Of a stretch of DNA of 64,000 nt, positions 46,331 to 54,789 are shown piece by piece. Numbering within the stretch: the stretch's first letter is position 1; the number at the start of each line of letters is the position of its first letter. Under the pieces are notes generated by a model. That model made no database searches. It worked only from the letters and a program-made list of their open reading frames with translations, and had not been told where the DNA came from. Source of the DNA: UBA11222 sp049323435. Lineage in GTDB: Bacteria > Pseudomonadota > Alphaproteobacteria > UBA11222. The DNA is taken from assembly GCA_049323435.1 (NCBI GenBank), contig JBMOMX010000023.1, forward strand, positions 59,427 to 123,426. The letters run 5' to 3'. The translations under genes were made by a program, and so were the position numbers.

Positions 46331-47329
46331 TCAGAAATCAAAATCGATCATTTTGCTCATGATGAATGCCCCAAGAGCCATCACACTCAGCCCGCCCGCA
46401 ACCATCATATTTCCCATAGTTGTCGTAAACATCAGGGAGATATGATCCGGCGCGATCAGAAACATCATCCCGCCCACAATTAACGGCAGCGAGCCGATGA
46501 TCATGGCAGAGGCTTTGGCTTCCGCGGACATGGACTGAATTTTTGCCTTCATCAATTTGCGTTCGCGCAGCACATTGGACAAATTCCCAAGGGCTTCCGA
46601 CAAATTGCCGCCGGACTGCCCCTGAATCGTCAGCACAATGACAAAAAAGTTCAGTTCCGTACTGGGCATGCGTTCCAGCATCCGATCCAGCCCCGAAGTC
46701 AGACTGACGCCAAGCTTCTGGCCTTCGACCAGGGTGCGAAACTCCTGGCCAAGCGGTTCCGGGCTTTCGCGCGCAATGATGGCCATGCATTCACCGATCG
46801 GCAGGCCCGCTTTAACACCGCGCACGACCACATCGACTGCATTAACAAAAAGTTCTGAAAAGGCCGTCTGGCGTTTTCTGGACAAATATCCCAGCAGCCA
46901 GCGCGGCCCGCCAAAACCCGCCGCCAGCCCGGCAGCAAGCCCGATCAGCAATCCGTTTCCGGACAAAAGCACCAGGAGAAAAACAAATATTCCCGCGCCG
47001 ATGGAACCAATGATGAAGTTCCGCTCTGTCCAGTCAACGCCTGCGCGCGCAAACATCTGGCGCAGCGTCAGTTTCTTTTTCTGGCCTTTTCGCGCCGCTT
47101 CAAGATCTTTCAGCGCCGCCTGAACATTGCGCTTGCCGCCACCGCTGCCGCCGCGCTGATTGTCGCGCGCCCGCGCCGGCCCCGTATTACCCTTTCCGCC
47201 AATCGTCTGCACACGGCTGCGAATACGGTCGCTTTCATCAATCTTGCCGCCAAACATGGCATAGCCAACCCCGGCTGCGCTCGCCGCAGCCAGAATGGCG
47301 GTAATAATGACTATTGCGTTCATCTCCAT
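46331..47329 (-). CDS. tadB: Tad pilus inner-membrane platform protein TadB
   Basis: 332 residues with a short N-terminal membrane segment, a basic/Gly-rich cytosolic stretch (about 45-70, ARDNQRGGSGGGKRN), two further segments (about 105-145) and a type II secretion F domain (about 165-295: VDVVVRGVKAGLPIGECMAIIARESPEPLGQEFRTLVEGQKLG), ending with two more segments. It pairs with TadC. Two possible start ATGs are two codons apart (MEM-). It lies 65 bp after cpaF. Confidence 0.92.
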   Translation of the reverse strand: MEMNAIVIITAILAAASAAGVGYAMFGGKIDESDRIRSRVQTIGGKGNTGPARARDNQRGGSGGGKRNVQAALKDLEAARKGQKKKLTLRQMFARAGVDWTERNFIIGSIGAGIFVFLLVLLSGNGLLIGLAAGLAAGFGGPRWLLGYLSRKRQTAFSELFVNAVDVVVRGVKAGLPIGECMAIIARESPEPLGQEFRTLVEGQKLGVSLTSGLDRMLERMPSTELNFFVIVLTIQGQSGGNLSEALGNLSNVLRERKLMKAKIQSMSAEAKASAMIIGSLPLIVGGMMFLIAPDHISLMFTTTMGNMMVAGGLSVMALGAFIMSKMIDFDF

Positions 47330-47394
47330 AACCGGCAGCAGCCCCCGATCGGGTAAATATGGTTTAAAGCAGCATCATCCGGCGGCGCCCTGAA

Positions 47395-48873
47395 TTAGCG
47401 GACTACCCTGGCAAGCGCACCCGGTTTTTCTCTCGTATAGATATCGTTCAATTCTTCCATGGCCTCGGCCAATTTATCACCCAGCCCATAATAGCGCGCC
47501 TTCTCCATGAATTTGGGAATGCCCACCTCACCCGGCTTGTGCAATCCGACAAGCTTGCCCTTGGCGTCTTCGCCCAGCACCTCATAAGACAGCACTTCCT
47601 GGGTGATCACCACATCGCCTTCCATACCGATGATTTCCGTGACACTGATGATGCGGCGCGAGCCATCGCGCAGGCGCTGCGCCTGTACCACCACATCAAC
47701 CGCCGACACGATCATCTCCCGGATGGTCTTGGCGGGCAGGCTAAATCCGCCCATGGTAATCATGCTTTCAATACGGCTGATGGCTTCACGCGGCGTATTG
47801 GCGTGCAGCGTCCCCATGGAGCCGTCATGGCCGGTATTCATCGCCTGCAACAGATCAAACGCCTCTGGCCCGCGCACTTCGCCGACGATAATACGTTCAG
47901 GGCGCATGCGCAGACAGTTCTTGACCAGATCGCGCATGGTGATTTCGCCAGCCCCCTCCAGATTGGGCGGCCGGGTTTCCAGACGCACCACATGCGGCTG
48001 CTGCAATTGCAGTTCCGCCGTATCCTCACATGTGATGATACGCTCCTCGGCGCCGGCAAAGGCAGACAGGCTGTTCAGCAAGGTCGTTTTGCCCGAACCG
48101 GTGCCGCCGGAAATAATGATATTGCAGCGAATTTTGCCCACAATGCCCAGTATAGCCGCACCAGGAACGGAGATGGCGCCAAAATTGACCAGATCGCTTA
48201 ACTTCAATTTGTCTTTTTTGAATTTACGAATAGTCAATGCGGGGCCGTCAATGGCCAGCGGCGGCGCGATGACGTTGACGCGCGAACCATCGGCAAGTCT
48301 GGCGTCGCAGATGGGACTGGATTCATCGACGCGGCGGCCGACCTGGCTGACGATACGCTGGCAGATATTCATAAGCTGCGCATTATCCCGGAATTTGATG
48401 CCCGCCTTTTCGATCTTGCCGTTCACTTCAATGAAGGTCAGCCCCGCGCCATTTACCATGATATCGGCAATGTCATCGCGGGCCAGCAAAGGCTCCAGCG
48501 GACCATAGCCAAGCACATCATTGCAGATATCCGCGATCAGGCGCTGCTGTTCAGAGACACTGAGCACCAGGCTTTTAATGGCGATGATTTCGGTGACGAT
48601 ATCGCCAATTTCTTCCCTTGCCGCGTCCGTTTCCAGAGCCGCCATCTGCGCCAGATCAACCGTGTCGATCAGGGCGTTAAAGATACTGGTTTTAAGCTGG
48701 TAATATTGCTCGGAGCGCGCATTTTCACCGCCAATCGGCTCAAGATTGGCTTCGGCCACCGGATCGGGCAGCACGGCAGGCGCCGGCGCCTTCGCGGCAA
48801 CAGGCACCTCCAGCGCTTCAGCAGCACCGGGCGGGCCAGACTTGGGTTTGGTGTCCGTTCGTTTGCCGAACAT
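47395..48873 (-). CDS. cpaF: Tad pilus assembly ATPase CpaF/TadA
   Basis: 492 residues. A Pro/Ala-rich N-terminus (about 12-45) precedes the secretion-ATPase core. The Walker A motif GGTGSGKTT is at residues 256-264; ITCEDTAELQL, RMRPERIIVGEVRG (Walker B) and the catalytic-histidine region TGHDGSMGTLHANTPREAISRIE follow. It is a hexameric cytosolic ATPase that drives Flp pilus extension and retraction through TadB/TadC. It starts 6 bp after the cpaE stop. Confidence 0.96.
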   Translation of the reverse strand: MFGKRTDTKPKSGPPGAAEALEVPVAAKAPAPAVLPDPVAEANLEPIGGENARSEQYYQLKTSIFNALIDTVDLAQMAALETDAAREEIGDIVTEIIAIKSLVLSVSEQQRLIADICNDVLGYGPLEPLLARDDIADIMVNGAGLTFIEVNGKIEKAGIKFRDNAQLMNICQRIVSQVGRRVDESSPICDARLADGSRVNVIAPPLAIDGPALTIRKFKKDKLKLSDLVNFGAISVPGAAILGIVGKIRCNIIISGGTGSGKTTLLNSLSAFAGAEERIITCEDTAELQLQQPHVVRLETRPPNLEGAGEITMRDLVKNCLRMRPERIIVGEVRGPEAFDLLQAMNTGHDGSMGTLHANTPREAISRIESMITMGGFSLPAKTIREMIVSAVDVVVQAQRLRDGSRRIISVTEIIGMEGDVVITQEVLSYEVLGEDAKGKLVGLHKPGEVGIPKFMEKARYYGLGDKLAEAMEELNDIYTREKPGALARVVR

Positions 48874-48879
48874 TTTGCG

Positions 48880-50145
48880 TTAAGCCTTCAGGCCTTTCAA
48901 TAACGCCATCAGCGGCGCCAGCGGAGACTTGTCTTTAGGGCCAGCCGGCATGCTAACACCCCGGCGCGCCAGCAGGAAGGCCAGATCCTGTAATGCCCGC
49001 GCGTTTTTGTTTTTATCATCCAGTTCGCTGACCATCTGGCCATTATTGGCCGCAGTTCCAAATAAAGCGTTATCATAGGTCAGAACACAGGAAGGCTGGG
49101 CCCCGACAGCATCAATAAGCTCTTTCATCGGGATTTCAGGCCGCTTGGGCGCTTCGGTCATATTCACGACAAGACGCGGCGCACTGTCATTTGGACGCTG
49201 GGCAACCATATGATCATATAACGCTTTTGCGTTTCTAAGGCTTGCCAGGTCAGGCGTCATACACAGGATAATTTCGTCACTGGACATCAGAACACCCCGC
49301 GCCCAGGGCGCCCATGTATGGGGCAAGTCGATCACAATATGCGCAAAATTCGATTTAACTACGTCCAGAACCTTTTCAAGCGCCTTGGGCGCCGGGTCAA
49401 ACCCGCTGTCAAGCGTACTGGGCGAGGTAAATAGATGCAGCCTGTCCGTAGCCTTGTGTAATAGCCGTTCCAGCAACACGTCATCAAGCCGGTCCGGTTC
49501 CAGCAGGGCCTCGGTTATCCCCTTGCCGCCTTCATAATTGAAGTCCAGCCCCAATGTCCCGAAGGCCAGATCCAGATCCAGAATCACGGTGCTTTCATGC
49601 AGGGACTCGGCCAGATGCCATGCCAGATTATGCGCCACCATGCTGGCGCCCACCCCGCCTTTCACACCGGCGACACAATGCACTTTGCCCAGTGGCTGCG
49701 AAGCAGGATTAGAATAAATATTTGCAATCGTTTCGATGAACTGAACGGCACTGACCGGGCTTACCAGATATTCGCTGATACCCTGGCGCATAAAATCCCG
49801 GTAGGCATTGACGTCATTCAGCGTGCCGACCACAACGACCTGGGTTCCCGGATCACAGGCTTCCGCCAGTGTCTGCAAATGCGCAAAAGCGAGGGTCCGG
49901 TCCTGGGGAACATCGACGATCAGCAGATTAGGCGTCGGCTGATCCGTATAATGCTCAGAGGCGCTGGCGACGCTGCCCTCGTGAATCTCGTTCGTAACCC
50001 GGACCATGCGCCGGTCACGGCAGGCGGCTGCCAGGTTCTGCCGGTCCGTCGCGCTATCCATAAAAGCGTGCAGCGTGATGCGCGGTATCGGCTGACTGCC
50101 TGTGTTGACCGTTTCGGCCGTGGAAGTGGCTGCTATGTCAGTCAT
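48880..50145 (-). CDS. cpaE: Pilus localisation ATPase-like protein CpaE/TadZ
   Basis: 421 residues. A response-receiver-like N-terminal domain (about 20-145) is joined to a MinD/ParA-like domain. The P-loop is KGGVGASMVAHN (residues 162 on), in which the second conserved lysine is replaced by Ala167-Ser168; this KGGVGAS form is common in CpaE. ILDLDLAFGTLGLDFNYE and IDLPHTWAPWARGVL follow the family pattern. In relatives the protein places the pilus assembly at the cell pole. The start overlaps cpaD by 4 bp. Confidence 0.93.
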   Translation of the reverse strand: MTDIAATSTAETVNTGSQPIPRITLHAFMDSATDRQNLAAACRDRRMVRVTNEIHEGSVASASEHYTDQPTPNLLIVDVPQDRTLAFAHLQTLAEACDPGTQVVVVGTLNDVNAYRDFMRQGISEYLVSPVSAVQFIETIANIYSNPASQPLGKVHCVAGVKGGVGASMVAHNLAWHLAESLHESTVILDLDLAFGTLGLDFNYEGGKGITEALLEPDRLDDVLLERLLHKATDRLHLFTSPSTLDSGFDPAPKALEKVLDVVKSNFAHIVIDLPHTWAPWARGVLMSSDEIILCMTPDLASLRNAKALYDHMVAQRPNDSAPRLVVNMTEAPKRPEIPMKELIDAVGAQPSCVLTYDNALFGTAANNGQMVSELDDKNKNARALQDLAFLLARRGVSMPAGPKDKSPLAPLMALLKGLKA

Positions 50146-50921
50146 TTCGCTACTTCGCTAACAGTGCCTTTTTCGGCCGCCGTCCGCTCACTGGTCGTCT
50201 TGGTGCCTTCACGATAGGCTTTGATCACGACGGTGCGCCGATCGACATCGATAGGCGTTGTGTCACGCGGCTGTACCAGATCCAGCGGATCGGAGACCAT
50301 TGCAGCAAGATTATGCTGACTTGCGCAACCAAAATTTGCCCAAGGCTGATTATCGTGGCTGGTTATATTTTTTTCCCAATTGCCACAGTCCTGTTCGAGC
50401 GATGCGGTGAATCTGGTATAAGTGAAGACAAGCTGCCCGGCAGGCGCATTTACTGCCGCACCGCTTGCCCCACCGCTTGCCGCTGGCGCGGCCGCATCCG
50501 GCGACGCGATGCGCCATTCAATACTGGAATTCGGAACCCCGCGATCCGCCAGCACAGCATTGACGGCTTGCATCTGGGCCGTCATCTGCGGGTTATTGGG
50601 AATGCCTGGCAGAATGATGGCAAGCGGGCCATGCCCGTCTCGAAGAAACCCGCCTGCAAAAGACGTGATCTTCTGCGCATCGCCATGAACAATCTTTTTC
50701 CCGGCCATTACAGGCGTCAGCGCCATGCTTTCCTGCCTGGGCGCCACCCTGATCGGGAATTTATCCTTGACCGCCAGTTGCGGGGTAGACTGCTGCATCG
50801 CATTGTTAGCCTGCTGGCAACCGGCCATAACGGCGCCCAGCATAAACAGCACGAAGACGCGCAATCCCTGGGCCTGAAACCGCTGCCAGTGCGAAAAGCT
50901 GTTCATTTGCATGCGCAACAC
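50142..50921 (-). CDS. cpaD: Pilus assembly lipoprotein CpaD
   Basis: About 259 residues. The N-terminal hydrophobic stretch ends in the lipobox VMAGC, so it is probably an outer-membrane lipoprotein; the conserved CpaD portion (HNLAAMVSDPLDLVQPRDTTPIDVDRRTVVIKAYREG) is near the C-terminus. CpaD is thought to aid secretin assembly. The start is uncertain: TTG (50,927) leaves 3 nt to GGAG, GTG (50,921) has 9 nt and is preferred, and ATG (50,912) is too far. It overlaps cpaE by 4 bp and follows cpaC closely. Confidence 0.85.
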   Translation of the reverse strand: MLRMQMNSFSHWQRFQAQGLRVFVLFMLGAVMAGCQQANNAMQQSTPQLAVKDKFPIRVAPRQESMALTPVMAGKKIVHGDAQKITSFAGGFLRDGHGPLAIILPGIPNNPQMTAQMQAVNAVLADRGVPNSSIEWRIASPDAAAPAASGGASGAAVNAPAGQLVFTYTRFTASLEQDCGNWEKNITSHDNQPWANFGCASQHNLAAMVSDPLDLVQPRDTTPIDVDRRTVVIKAYREGTKTTSERTAAEKGTVSEVAK

Positions 50922-50927
50922 GACCAA

Positions 50928-52484
50928 TTACTCCATGATGTAGCCATAAGGCCCCTGAAGAGATGTTCCTGTTTTTGGCTGGCGCTTGTAGACACCATTC
51001 AAACGGCCAAGAAAAAAGGCGTCAAAATCACCCGCCGGTGTGAAACCATCCGTCGGCAGGCGAATTTCATCCTCCTTGACGGCGCGCACCAGATAGGGCG
51101 TCACCACAATGACCAGTTCGGTTTCATTGTTCTGAAAATCACTGCTGCGGAACAGGGCGCCAAGTATGGGGACATCTCTCAGGCCCGGAATGCCGTCAAT
51201 GGAGTTTCGAATATCGGATTGCAGCAGGCCGGCAATGACAAGGCTGCCGCCACTGGGCAGCTCGACCGATGTTTCAGCGCGGCGCACCGCCAAGCCAGGT
51301 ACTACCAGAGAGGAAAGGGTTACCGCTTGCTCGTTGGAAATCTGGCTGACTTCGGTTGAGAGGCGCAGATTAATACGTCCGTCACTCAGCACCACGGGCG
51401 TGAAGCCGAGGCCGACGCCAAATGGTTTGAATTCAATCTTGATATTGCCCTGATTATCCACGCCCGCAGGAATCGGGAATTCGCCGCCAGCCAGAAATTT
51501 GGCGGATTCGCCCGACACCGCAGTCAGATTGGGTTCCGCAAGCACCCGCGCCAGTCCGCCGCGCTCAAGCGCCTGCAAAACGCCACTGATAGAACTGCCG
51601 GTAATTCCCACAGCGCCGCCGCCTGCAAGAGGATTTACACCAGGGCCAGGCACCGTTTTATTGGCGCCTGCAGTCAGGCCGCCCAGAAGCCTGCCGGCCA
51701 CATTAAACTGATTGTCCGTGCCCCCCCGGAAGATGCTTCCGCCGCCGCGATTAAGGTTGCCGAACAGATTGACGCCCATCTGCTTGATCACTCTGCGCTG
51801 AATTTCAGCGACACGCACTTTCAGCAGTACCTGGTCATCGCCTTCTACTGCCAGCAAATTGACAATATTTTCCGGCTTGTCGACAAAACGGGCCACGATG
51901 GCGAGCGCACGTTCCGACGCCGCCACATTGGGAACCCGGCCGCTGATCGCCAGATTGTTTTTCAGGGCTTCGACGCGCAATTGCGCGTCAGGGAAATGCC
52001 GCGCCAGCGCCGCTGTCGCCCCCTTTGAATCAAGCTGAACAAGCAGTTCCAGATTGAGTATCTGCGTACCATGCTCATCAAAAAAAATCATATTGGTGGC
52101 CCCGATGGCCGTGCCAATAACGTAGACCTGACGCGGGGTGCGCACCCTGGCGTCGGCAATTGCGGGATCGGACACCAGAATATCACGGGCATCACGGGGT
52201 AATTCGACAATCGCGGCCTTGCCACGTTCCAGCCGGACCTGATGGCGCGTTGCTTCGGTTTCCGGATCATCCGCCATGATACGGATTTTGCTGCCGTCAA
52301 TTTTCATGGTGACAGGCGGCGCAGCCGTGGTTTCCTTGATGGCGATGGCAGGTTTGACAGGCGCCTTTTCCGGCGTTTGCGCCAGCGCGAGACGCGGCAG
52401 GATAGCGATGCCGGCAGCCAGCATGACAAGCGCAGCCGACCGGTATCTCCTATTCCTATCCTGACTGTTCAATTTCCAACCCAT
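50928..52484 (-). CDS. cpaC: Tad pilus secretin CpaC/RcpA
   Basis: 518 residues. A signal sequence (SAALVMLAAGIAILPRLALAQT) is followed by a pilus N-domain (about 60-135: GKAAIVELPRDARDILVSDPAIADARVRTPRQVYVIG), a BON-like part (about 150-215) and the secretin domain (about 250-490: VLQALERGGLARVLAEPNLTAVSGESAKFLAGGEFPIP; PGLRDVPILGALFRS). It forms the outer-membrane channel for Flp pili. It lies 13 bp after cpaB and 6 bp before cpaD. Confidence 0.95.
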   Translation of the reverse strand: MGWKLNSQDRNRRYRSAALVMLAAGIAILPRLALAQTPEKAPVKPAIAIKETTAAPPVTMKIDGSKIRIMADDPETEATRHQVRLERGKAAIVELPRDARDILVSDPAIADARVRTPRQVYVIGTAIGATNMIFFDEHGTQILNLELLVQLDSKGATAALARHFPDAQLRVEALKNNLAISGRVPNVAASERALAIVARFVDKPENIVNLLAVEGDDQVLLKVRVAEIQRRVIKQMGVNLFGNLNRGGGSIFRGGTDNQFNVAGRLLGGLTAGANKTVPGPGVNPLAGGGAVGITGSSISGVLQALERGGLARVLAEPNLTAVSGESAKFLAGGEFPIPAGVDNQGNIKIEFKPFGVGLGFTPVVLSDGRINLRLSTEVSQISNEQAVTLSSLVVPGLAVRRAETSVELPSGGSLVIAGLLQSDIRNSIDGIPGLRDVPILGALFRSSDFQNNETELVIVVTPYLVRAVKEDEIRLPTDGFTPAGDFDAFFLGRLNGVYKRQPKTGTSLQGPYGYIME

Positions 52485-52497
52485 CTTAACTCATCTT

Positions 52498-53355
52498 CTA
52501 TTTTGGCTGATACTTGCCGGGCGCGCCGTAGCGGATGATCGTAAACGCCTTGGTCTTGGCGCGCTGTTCCTCCAGCGCGGCGGCGGCGGCGGCTTCGCGG
52601 GCGGCAAATTCCGGATCTTCCTTGCGTTCCAGGCTGCGCAACGCCAGTGACAGCTTTCCATCGGCCACCGATCTGGCCAGTGTCTGCGCCTGCGCCGGGG
52701 TCAATTCCAGCGTTGCGGTCTTGCCGATCACGGAACTGGTTTGTTTTTCCTTGCCCGACGATGCGCCCTCTACCGCTGCGGGATCATTCACCGTCTGATC
52801 AATAGCCAGCGCCCGCACATTTTCCAGAATGATTTCACTGACCGTTTCCCGTGTCATTTGCCCGTTTTCGCCCTCAACTTCTGCCTCGCGGCTAAGGATG
52901 ACGTCAACGCGATCGCCGGGTAAGATGAATCCGCCCGCTCCGGTTTCCGGGGCAATCTCAATACTCATGGCGCGCATGCCGCCCTCAAGTATCGCGGACA
53001 TAAAGCCGCCATCCCCGGCATTCACGATTTTCCCTGGCGTAATCGGCGACTCCGCGAAAATTTCCGCGCGCGCTATGCCGCCAACCAGTTCCTTGACAGC
53101 CTCAGGATTACGGGTTTGCGTGTAATATGTGCTGGCAATGGAAGGTTCTGGAAATTCCTGCCAGCGCAGATCCGCTTCAGTCAGTTTCGTCCCAACTTCA
53201 ATCTTGCGGGTCGCGACCAGCACCTTGGCAACGGGAATTGCCGGTTTATCCTCTGTCACGGTTTCAGGCGTGCTGACCAGGCTGCTGACCAGCAACGCCG
53301 TCAGGCCCGCTGCGGCGAGCGCTGCTACCAGAATAATGATCCGCATCAAGTTCAT
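52498..53355 (-). CDS. cpaB: Pilus assembly protein CpaB/RcpC
   Basis: 285 residues. One N-terminal hydrophobic segment (about 3-27) anchors or exports it. An SAF-like domain (about 41-110: PVAKVLVATRKIEVGTKLTEADLRWQEFPEPS) is followed by the RcpC/CpaB region MRAMSIEIAPETGAGGFILPGDRVDVIL. The C-terminal stretch is charged (EDPEFAAREAAAAAALEEQRAK). CpaB associates with the secretin in the periplasm. The start is the ATG at 53,355, preceded by GGGGG about 9 nt upstream. It lies 204 bp after cpaA. Confidence 0.92.
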   Translation of the reverse strand: MNLMRIIILVAALAAAGLTALLVSSLVSTPETVTEDKPAIPVAKVLVATRKIEVGTKLTEADLRWQEFPEPSIASTYYTQTRNPEAVKELVGGIARAEIFAESPITPGKIVNAGDGGFMSAILEGGMRAMSIEIAPETGAGGFILPGDRVDVILSREAEVEGENGQMTRETVSEIILENVRALAIDQTVNDPAAVEGASSGKEKQTSSVIGKTATLELTPAQAQTLARSVADGKLSLALRSLERKEDPEFAAREAAAAAALEEQRAKTKAFTIIRYGAPGKYQPK

Positions 53356-53559
53356 GTGTCGATGCCCCCCACCTGATTCGGCTTTTTCAGCAAGCTAAAC
53401 CGGCGGAAATGAAAGCTAAATTTAGCCATTACGTTCCAAGGTCTTACCTTAATTTATCAACATTTGCATCCAGGATGTGAAAATTTCATTAACCCTGCCC
53501 GCTTCTTTGCAAATGCCGCAAAAAACTTGCATATTAACCCTGTTGTTCTTTTGGCGCTG
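53356..53559. other. 204-bp cpaA-cpaB gap with a direct repeat
   Basis: ATTAACCCTG occurs twice, at 53,488-53,497 and 53,533-53,542, 45 bp apart. The half-site GTTAA recalls CtrA boxes (TTAA-N7-TTAA) that control pilus genes in Caulobacter, but no full box is present. AT-rich stretches could hold a promoter for cpaB onward. No gene seen. Confidence 0.4.
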
Positions 53560-54081
53560 CTACAGGGAGGGCAGATTCAGCAATTGCGGCCAGGCCAGGA
53601 TGGCCCCGATATTCAGGGCCACGCCATAGGGCACACCCTGTTCCTTGCGGTGCAACACCGCGATCCAATTGTGTCTGGCAAGGCCGGCCGGCAGCGGCAG
53701 GCGGCGAAACAACAGCAATGTCAGGGCCAATATCCCGCCACAAAGACTAAAGATAATCAAATAATTAGCCATCCCCCCCCAGCCCATCCACAGGCTGGTG
53801 GCGGCAAACAGTTTGACATCCCCGCCACCCAGCAGGCCTAGCGCAAACAGCACCCAGCCGGCAACCAGCATGGCAATCCCAACGCCTGCATGGCCAAATG
53901 TTTGCGCCCAGGGCAGCCCCTGCCAGCCGGCAAAAACAACAAAAAGCGCGATTAACAGGAGGGGGGCGAAATGCGGAATCGTATATGTCACAAGGTCATA
54001 AATGGCCGAAACCAGCATGATGCTGAAAAACAACACTATGCATAAAACCGTCACAGGATCCGCAGAGAAGCTTTCGGCCAT
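53560..54081 (-). CDS. cpaA: Prepilin peptidase CpaA/TadV
   Basis: 173 residues with about five membrane segments. The two catalytic aspartates of type IV prepilin peptidases are visible: SAIYDLVTYTIPH in the first loop and the GGGDVKLFAA motif. It lacks the N-terminal methylase domain, as is usual for CpaA. It cleaves the Flp pre-pilin after its glycine. AGGA lies just before the ATG. It is 148 bp downstream of flp, past the flp terminator, so it may have separate transcription or rely on readthrough. Confidence 0.93.
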   Translation of the reverse strand: MAESFSADPVTVLCIVLFFSIMLVSAIYDLVTYTIPHFAPLLLIALFVVFAGWQGLPWAQTFGHAGVGIAMLVAGWVLFALGLLGGGDVKLFAATSLWMGWGGMANYLIIFSLCGGILALTLLLFRRLPLPAGLARHNWIAVLHRKEQGVPYGVALNIGAILAWPQLLNLPSL

Positions 54082-54170
54082 TCATCCTATCCGGAAAAAT
54101 TCAGGTGATTCGCGTCCGCGCCCCGGTCCTGCCATTTCAAGGGCGGGACAAGGGACCAAAAGACATACCC

Positions 54171-54207
54171 AAAAAAAATAACGCCGCCATTATCCATGGC
54201 GGCGTTA
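54171..54207 (-). terminator. Strong intrinsic terminator after flp
   Basis: AACGCCGCCAT and ATGGCGGCGTT (54,180-54,190 and 54,196-54,206) form a perfect 11-bp stem with a 5-nt loop. On the minus strand ATTTTTTTT follows. It lies 22 bp after the flp stop and probably makes flp mRNA far more abundant than the cpa genes behind it. Confidence 0.9.
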
Positions 54208-54229
54208 TCTCAAACCCTAGACCGGTCTG

Positions 54230-54424
54230 TTACGGCCGGGCATCAAGGCCAGCGCCAACTTCACCGAACAGGCCACTAAGCGAATCACCAAGTGTGTTGG
54301 CCGCCAGAAGCACGACCAGACCAATGCCGGCAGCGATCAGGCCATATTCGATCGCCGTGGCGCCCGAAATGTCCTTCTTGAACGCATTCAGTTTTTCCTG
54401 AGCAGCAACGTAAAACTTCAACAT
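54230..54424 (-). CDS. flp: Flp family type IVb pilin
   Basis: 64 residues from MLKFYVAAQEKLNAFKKDISG. Cleavage is expected after Gly21 in DISGATAIEYGLIAA, leaving a mature pilin whose first helix starts ATAIEYGLIAAGIGLVVLL and has the Glu-Tyr pair of Flp pilins. The start was chosen from AAGGAG 8 nt upstream; ATG two codons earlier is too close. Pilin subunits are exported and assembled by the machinery encoded downstream. The long structured leader and CRP-type site lie upstream. Confidence 0.94.
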   Translation of the reverse strand: MLKFYVAAQEKLNAFKKDISGATAIEYGLIAAGIGLVVLLAANTLGDSLSGLFGEVGAGLDARP

Positions 54425-54789
54425 GTCCATCTCTCCTTCAGTTTGAAATCTGGCGGCCATCCGCCAGATCTTCCCCGCCGCTATTCGCCCAAGGGCGGGG
54501 TCTTTGGTCAACGCAATACTCACGCTTTACCGGGAGCACTAATCTGTCGGGCCCATAAGCATCAGCCCAGTTACGTTAGACGCTAACATTTAAATTTCTG
54601 CTTCGACAACCCTGTTTTTCTTTCTCTATCCTTGCCCTACCAGCCAGATATGGGCGCCTTAACAGCCATTACACGTGACAACCGTCACCAAACTGTCAGA
54701 GCGCCGGAAATTTATCGAAATGGCGCGCTATCCCATGCTCCAAGCTACAAACACCGCCGCCAGATAGTCTAAAAACGGTATATTTGAGA
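54425..54789 (-). other. 365-bp flp leader and promoter region
   Basis: Between the second CRP/FNR-like gene and flp. Two strong hairpins lie just upstream of the flp Shine-Dalgarno: ATCTGGCGG/CCGCCAGAT (54,448-54,456 and 54,461-54,469) and CCCCGCC/GGCGGGG (54,473-54,479 and 54,494-54,500). The CRP-type promoter is at 54,647-54,688. A leader of over 200 nt is thus expected. No gene was found. Confidence 0.6.
54647..54688 (-). promoter_or_regulatory. Possible CRP-type promoter of flp
   Basis: The palindrome GTGACGGTTGTCAC (minus-strand reading; 54,675-54,688, centre 54,681.5) is followed by CATATC (54,647-54,652) with its centre at -41.5. The -10 matches the consensus poorly (3 of 6), so this is weaker than the other two sites. 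Spacing and palindrome are the evidence. Confidence 0.4.
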
